64,000 bases of DNA, taken from NCBI GenBank assembly GCA_026874595.1, contig CM049306.1, positions 21,073,019-21,137,018 of the forward strand. The letters are read 5' to 3'. The position numbers were made by a program, and so were the translations under genes. The number at the start of each line of letters is the position of its first letter. The stretch's first letter is position 1. The notes under the pieces were generated by a model. That model was not told where the DNA came from, did no database searches, and was given only the letters and a program-made list of their open reading frames with translations. The stretch is from Sipunculus nudus. Its lineage: Eukaryota; Annelida; Sipuncula; Golfingiida; Sipunculidae. Shown piece after piece: positions 58,198 through 64,000 of this stretch.

Positions 58198-60296
58198 TGA
58201 CACGTACACGTGAACAACATTGGTTTGGCGAGAAAATCGTTTCTTGGCTTCGTTTTAGAAAATATAAAGGCAGGCCTGGAAGCACGCTCGTAAATAGTGG
58301 TGTGCGATGGAATGTTTCATGTAAAGCAGACAATATACTTTAACGTTTGATCAAGGTTCCCGCTGCACCGCCGCCCATAAAGCTTTAGCCGGCCCTGTGT
58401 GGCCCAAAATACGTACAACAAAACATCTGTGGGACCTTTCATTATTTAATGCACAGTTGCGCAGATGATGGCTATCCTTGTACGACCACCAAACACTAAA
58501 ATACTCCATTGTTGCCATGGTGATTGAATATTTGATCAGAGACCTATGTACGTAATGTTTGTTTTCCCAGAATGCCCCGTCATTATCTGCCTCGAATCGG
58601 GTTACAAAACTTTCTAAGGTCGCGATGCCCTTTTATAAAATTACAAGGAAAATGGGAGTTCGGCAGTGATTGAGGCAGTATCACTGCATTATGGGATACA
58701 GAGAGCCTTTATGTCTCTCAGAGTGAAAACATGTCAGTGTATTTAGTCAGAGTAATAAAGGAATTTGTTATTCTATTGAAGTGACGGACTAGACCGATCC
58801 AAACAGGAAGTAAATCATGACGTTATGTCTCTCATCAATGTATAAAATGTTTTCCTTCCGATTTTATTTACCTTGTGAACCGAGGCCATTGAAGAAGCTA
58901 TACAACGTGCCTGTGTTGTCATGTGGTAAATCGAGAAATAGAAAATATACGTCGCTCAGATTATATTGCATGCTACGCCCGACATTGAAATAGTGTAATA
59001 AATAAATGGTTTGAAGCCTGTGGCATACTGGATGCATATAGAACCCCAAATAGTTGTTTCACCTTCCGCTTTCATATAGTCCTTTGGTATCATAAACAGA
59101 GCAAATTATATTGAAAGATGAATATAAACAAATTTATTAGTCATAATATTACATTAAAAAATGCATTTCAGCACTACATAGAAAATTTAACTTGAGTCCG
59201 ACGAATAAATCACCGGGTGGCAGGTGCAGTGAATTTTCAGGAATAAATGTATTTATGTGAACACAGGAGATTACCATATCACGGTCGACTCATATCACCA
59301 TAAATCAAAACTGCTCCTTCCAGATTTTAACTAGAATGGCACTCAGTAGAGCCCATACCTCCTCCAAGACAAAATGTTCCTTCAGAATCCTGCAGTAACT
59401 GGAACCGCACCTTTATTCCAGGGTGTATTATCTTGCCGATGTCCCATTCCTCAATCAAAACGCTAGTTCTGGCAAAATCATTCTACGACGCAAATAAACC
59501 ATGGAACTAAAAAAAAAGACGAATAAAAACATAACCTCCAAGTCAGAAGCAGTCACACAGCAATGCGTTGGTCAAATAGATTTTTCTTTCAGTTAGAAGT
59601 ATATCCATGACGGGCCTTTTTAGATAAATTGACATGGCCTGGAATTCCCGATATCAGTCACAATCGCCACCTGTTCCAAGGGTCGGGTCATATATTATAT
59701 GGGCTTGGCGGAAGTATTTCAAATACATGTATGACTTTAAGAAGAGTTGTGATTTACTTGTTATATGATTGAATATATACTTAAATACGGAGTCTGGTGG
59801 GGCACTGCAGCACCAGTTTTCGTTAGGTTTGTCTACCGCCACCGAGGTATCCGAGACTAGTACTTATATGTTTTTTTTTTAAGTATTAGCTCGTGTCTCT
59901 TAGCATGAGGTAACATTCTTATTATCAAAACTTTCACACATGGTGAGTACATCTAATTACCTAAGAATTTATCTGAACCCTTAAGCTTGTTCTGCCGACC
60001 CTACGTCTTCAGTTATTTATCGACGTTCGGGTTTCAGGCAGCCATTAATAGAATTAATACCTGTCCTTGATTAGCCTTCGGGTATATTGCACGGGTCGTG
60101 TTTCTATCATTCAACCTTTGACCATATGACGTGTATGAAATAGAACACAGTGTGACTAAAAACGCATGGAGTTGACCTTTGCCATGGTTACGGCAATCTA
60201 ATGCAGATTTACAGACACCTGTACATGTAGATAACCTGGCACGTAACACTTTGAGCAACATGGAATACACGTGCACTTTTCCACTTACCAGATGTC
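58198..60296. other. Spacer, no gene recognised
   Basis: No open frame with splice, signal-peptide or domain support on either strand. Confidence 0.45.
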
Positions 60297-60570
60297 AGGA
60301 AGTAGCGATTAAATTATGTTCTTGTACAAACACGTTTATCACGACCAAACTTATAACGCTGTTTAGTTAGTCGTCAAATAAACACGAGTATTTACAATTA
60401 TAAAATGTAAGGTATACAGTGTTAAATTTTGTAAGGAAGTAGCGATTAAATTCTGTTCTTGTACAAACACGTTTATCACGACCAAGCTTATTACGCTGTT
60501 TAGTTAGACGTCAAATTAACACAGGAATTTACTATTATAAAATGTAAGGTATACAGTGTTTAATTTTGGA
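60297..60570. repeat. Tandem duplication, period 137 bp, 2 copies
   Basis: AGGAAGTAGCGATTAAATTN begins at 60297 and again at 60434, and both copies run to AAGGTATACAGTGTTWAATTTT with a handful of substitutions. A recent local duplication. Confidence 0.9.
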
Positions 60571-63500
60571 GAATACAGATTATAAAATTTGAAACTTCTT
60601 TCCATGATAAAATAATTTCAGGGAAATTTCTTAAAGAAACAAGATTTCAACAGTAATTGAAGAGGAGCCATTTAATTAATGGGACATATTGAAAAAAAGG
60701 CATAACAAAGGTATATAAATATTCATGAAACATAGTGAATTCTCTTTACAATGTTGCGGTATCTGTCAATAGTTCGTTCTAAAATCATTTGTATACTCAT
60801 GTACGCAAGTGGACAAATGATTGACCGGGTGCGACAAGTGGCGCAAAACATATACATAACGCTCACTCCATCTGGTGGCCGTACCGTACTTCATAAATCA
60901 AGATTGAAACTTCCAACCGGTGTTCTTCGAGATCATGTTCCTTCTCCTGATTGGGATTTGTCGCGCGTACGCAATTTATGACCTTTTGGTCACGCAGTCT
61001 TGTTATGGTAAACAATCGCACATGTATGGACTGTTAACTCACACAGTACCATAACAACGTATAAAACAAATAAACTGGAGATATTAAGACCTTGTATGGC
61101 CTCTCCCCTGTGACTTAAATACTTAAAACCTCTCTGGTAAACTACCACATCCAAAACTCCCTCTGGTCAACAGTACGATAGACTGCTCATTACGCACGCA
61201 TCCTCAAGCTATTTATATCAAACTTTGAGTAATACTGCCAGAACTTTTCAACGGTATACTATTTTCCTTAACGTTTTGGTAAACTTCTCCAACTTCTCGA
61301 CTTATTGCTACAAGTAAACAATTTTCTGACGTCCAAAGCTCCTTGGCGTGAGACCAGAAACATGGGATATGGGATATCTGGTTGTGTGCATGGGCTGAAA
61401 GTTTTGAGATCTTTGTGGAAACAATTCCGCGATTTACTTGAATCCTCCCCGTTACACAGGTATGACAAAGTTGTGATGTAAAATGTAAATGAGGTATTAC
61501 ACTTGAACACGCCCCTGGCTGATGTTAACATTGATCTTATAAGTTTGTATCATATCGCAGAAATTCATATTTAATTAGTGATTTTAGTTATTTTAACAGT
61601 GAAGTATCTTTTTTCAATTCTTTTTCAACGATCGTAGCATCATCAAATTGTTTATAATGTCATAATCTTTGGATTAGTTTTCGAGTATTTATATTATATC
61701 ATTTAGTTCTGAGGCTCTGGAACAAGCTACAGGTTATAGTGTAAAAAAAAATATAGCCCAATGCACAAGAACTATAAGTGGCTGTCCACTGCTTGATTTT
61801 TGTAAGTAGTTATACAGAAATTTACAAGAATGTCTGTATTCTAGACAGTGAAAGCCTGTGGGATAAATCACTCATATACAGGTAGTGGATTGACTTATCT
61901 GCCTAAAATTTGCTTGTCGACTACCCGTATTCTAGTTAAAAATTGTCTTCACCTTAGGCAGCACACAACAGAGTTGGAGCAGAATCCTTGTTACATTGCT
62001 AATCTGAAGGTCCAGAATGTTGACGGAGGTGTATATGTGATCTCTGACCACTCTCTAATACACGCTGCTTATTGGTAACGGAAATTAATCTTTGTATTAT
62101 CTCATTAAGATATTGCCTATCCAAATATGAACTTTTTTTCAATGAGGAACATTCCCTCTAGATCATATCAATATACCTTATCGAACCATCACAAGTTTAT
62201 TTCTTACAGCTTCTCAGAGCGGCTCGCGGTGGCTGCCATTCTGCATACACACTAAAGCTCGGGTGTCTCAGGTCGCATATCGTAATGATGGGTATACCGC
62301 TTACACTCAGAACAGGGACTATTTCTCCAAAGAAGAACATTCCCCTCTACATCATGACGACTTGAATGATTTCAACACTCCTTTTCTTTTTTAAAGAAAT
62401 TTTGAGTTATTTTTATATATATATTCTGTTCACATCGCCAAATTGAAAGAAATACTAATCGGATATACCTGCTGTTAAATATTAATATATACATGTATTG
62501 CAGACGTATCAACTGTAAATAATTATATGATCTAATAATATCTAACTGCAGTCTGTACATGAAATAAGACAAACTGTGGAGAAACACACCTCAGTATAAC
62601 ATTTTTGGCAGTTTCATTACGTGAGCGTTAGCATACTTTTTTATCTTTATTTTGATCTGGTATACGATTTGTTAATATAAGAATCTGAAGTATCGTGGAG
62701 CCTTCCGCTAAGAGCAATATGTATTTACTGCGTCCTGTATGATTTGTACACATAATATTGATCCGGGTGCATCTTTCATATTCGATAGCAAATGTGAAAA
62801 CAACGTGCTTTTATTTAGAAGATTGTGACACCTAGCGGGAATGTTAAAAACAAGAGGATCTGAAAACTTGAATCACAAATGACAGTTGCTTGTATATATT
62901 AATTCCCCAGTGTCGAAGGCGTAAAATGGGAATCTGATACGAGACGAAAGCTAGGATATGTGTGCATAAGTTAAATCCTGTCTCAAAGAATACTTTCAAT
63001 AGATTCCATAATTCGAACAACTGTTTAAGATAATAAGTTATGATACCAGCTAAAGTGACGATTTCGCGTATACATTTTTATTTGGAATAGTTTGCTGAAT
63101 ATTTAACAGATTTTCTAGCTTGTTGACAAAAAGTTCGTGTTGACACATAACTTTTAAGCCGTTTTATCATGATGTATTTAATAAACTTGATTTGAATGAA
63201 AAGCAAGTCAAGCATTTTCTTTAAATGCCTATCAGTTGTATACACTGTATACATATACATATGAATGGAGCTTAAATGTGCAGCATATTTATCTCATTAA
63301 GTCTTGAAATGCATCAATTTCGTAATTTCCCCAAAACAGAGGCCGGTCAATTGTTTATTTCATAAAGCTATAAGTCTACACCCTCGAAACCTTATACGTT
63401 AACTTTGACTGCAACCAGATTTAACAATCAATGTAGGCGGCTTCAGACTTTACACAAATCAACAACGTCTTGAATGGTTCTGATACTGATGGTGTTTTAG

Positions 63501-63600
63501 ATTGAATTCGAAATGTCCTGGTCATCGACTGAGTACAGAAAGCAATTAACCTTTCTCGCCCCTTGATCACCGTTCCTGCAGAGTCAGTTATTGCTGATAT
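60571..63600. other. Spacer, no gene recognised
   Basis: Short open frames at 60751-60981 and 61848-62078 have mixed composition but no splice context. No mobile-element terminus was recognised. Confidence 0.4.
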
Positions 63601-63605
63601 GCAAT

Positions 63606-63725
63606 CACCCGTTGGCCCAACTGACTAATGTCCGACAGCCAATGGTCCGACCACAAAATGCCCGATAGCCCATTGTGTAACAGCCCATTGGTCTCATAAC
63701 TCATTTTTCCTACAGCCAGTTGGTG
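63606..63725. repeat. Degenerate short tandem repeat around GCCCATTGG
   Basis: Units such as CCGTTGGCCC, ACAGCCAATGGTCCGAC, ATAGCCCATTGTGTAAC, AACAGCCCATTGGTC and TACAGCCAGTTGG follow each other at roughly 20-30-base spacing. Confidence 0.6.
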
Positions 63726-64000
63726 GCCTGATTTCATGTCCTGTAGTTGTATTATCATTCTGGATCATAACAAAACTGATATATCATTAGCACTTCTTGT
63801 GAACAAAAGATATTCAAAATGCCACTCTATAATAATCACCGACATAGCAACAATAGTGAACGCCCCGGTGCTGCCCATCACCAATCCAACATCTGATACA
63901 CTTATCAGGATGTGTCAAGTCCAGCAGACGGGTTAAATCAATTCATATTGATTATTGTACAAGCACGTTGCGGCTTTATGTTTTTCTCCAGGAGGTATAG
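63726..64000. other. Window end, unresolved
   Basis: A 66-codon open frame (63736-63936) with no supporting context. The last bases, TTTTTCTCCAGGAGGTATAG, contain an acceptor-like TTTCTCCAG, so an exon could begin at the window edge, but nothing further can be read. Confidence 0.2.

Noticed and set aside
60865-60879. Reverse-strand CTCF-like CCACCAGATGGAGTG
   Set aside because: Breaks the invariant GGC of the core.
1-64000. CRISPR array, bacterial operon, phage or viral gene
   Set aside because: No regularly spaced repeats with unique spacers, no ribosome-binding-site-led gene strings, and clear spliceosomal introns.

Overview
This is a eukaryotic, almost certainly metazoan, nuclear window. 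It is AT-rich with long intergenic spaces, GT-AG introns, many (AT)n, (CT)n and (CA)n microsatellites and decayed non-LTR retrotransposon and SINE-like pieces. The repeat in intron 3 of the main gene (ends resembling AGCTCAGCTGA and CAGCTGAGCG, runs of CCGT/GTCC, GGTGGCGCCACC cores) is of a kind I associate with bivalve molluscs. A bivalve or other lophotrochozoan source is therefore my best guess, but it is an inference. No prokaryotic gene organisation, CRISPR array, rRNA or intact tRNA gene is visible.

Layout. (1) Bases 1-99 are the 3' end of an exon coding a six-cysteine module that ends in a phase-1 donor; the rest of that gene lies left of the window or is unresolved to the right. (2) 2.2-2.7 kb holds a weak, coding-like patch; the rest of 0.1-17.4 kb looks empty of genes. 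(3) 17.75-34.89 kb carries the one large gene I can assemble confidently: seven coding exons, 5,757 nt of CDS, 1,918 residues. The fourth exon is 5,124 nt. The protein is mostly low-complexity and charged, with Lys/Arg-rich stretches near the N-terminus, an acidic stretch and a C-terminal coiled coil. I do not recognise the family. (4) 35.7-38.4 kb contains two foldback (inverted-repeat) elements and two excellent matches to the CTCF consensus; a third lies in the big exon. (5) 38.97-39.86 kb contains a small intact single-pass membrane-protein gene and, 0.6 kb downstream, a decayed tandem copy. (6) 39.9-50.4 kb is mostly repeat-rich spacer with a GC-rich patch at 44.2 kb, LINE and SINE remnants at 46 kb and an interstitial TTAGGG tract at 47.45 kb. 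(7) 50.55-51.08 kb encodes a second, more distant member of the small membrane-protein family, with signal peptide, furin-type site, one membrane helix and a tyrosine-containing tail. (8) 51.55-51.73 kb is a candidate first exon with a signal-like segment and a cysteine module resembling that of bases 1-99. (9) 52.8-56.0 kb is a dense composite of tandem repeats, and 56-64 kb is spacer with LINE remnants and local duplications.

How they may work together. The most interesting reading is a local cluster of short, fast-evolving cell-surface genes: two cysteine-module exons resembling the single-CRD TNF-receptor type (BCMA/TACI/BAFF-R-like spacing), plus two and a half copies of a short type I/III membrane protein. 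These sit on either side of a large cytoskeletal- or scaffold-like gene, with the membrane-protein copies separated from it by foldback elements and CTCF-type motifs. The link between cysteine-module exons and membrane-protein genes is a hypothesis; no transcript evidence can be read from the sequence.
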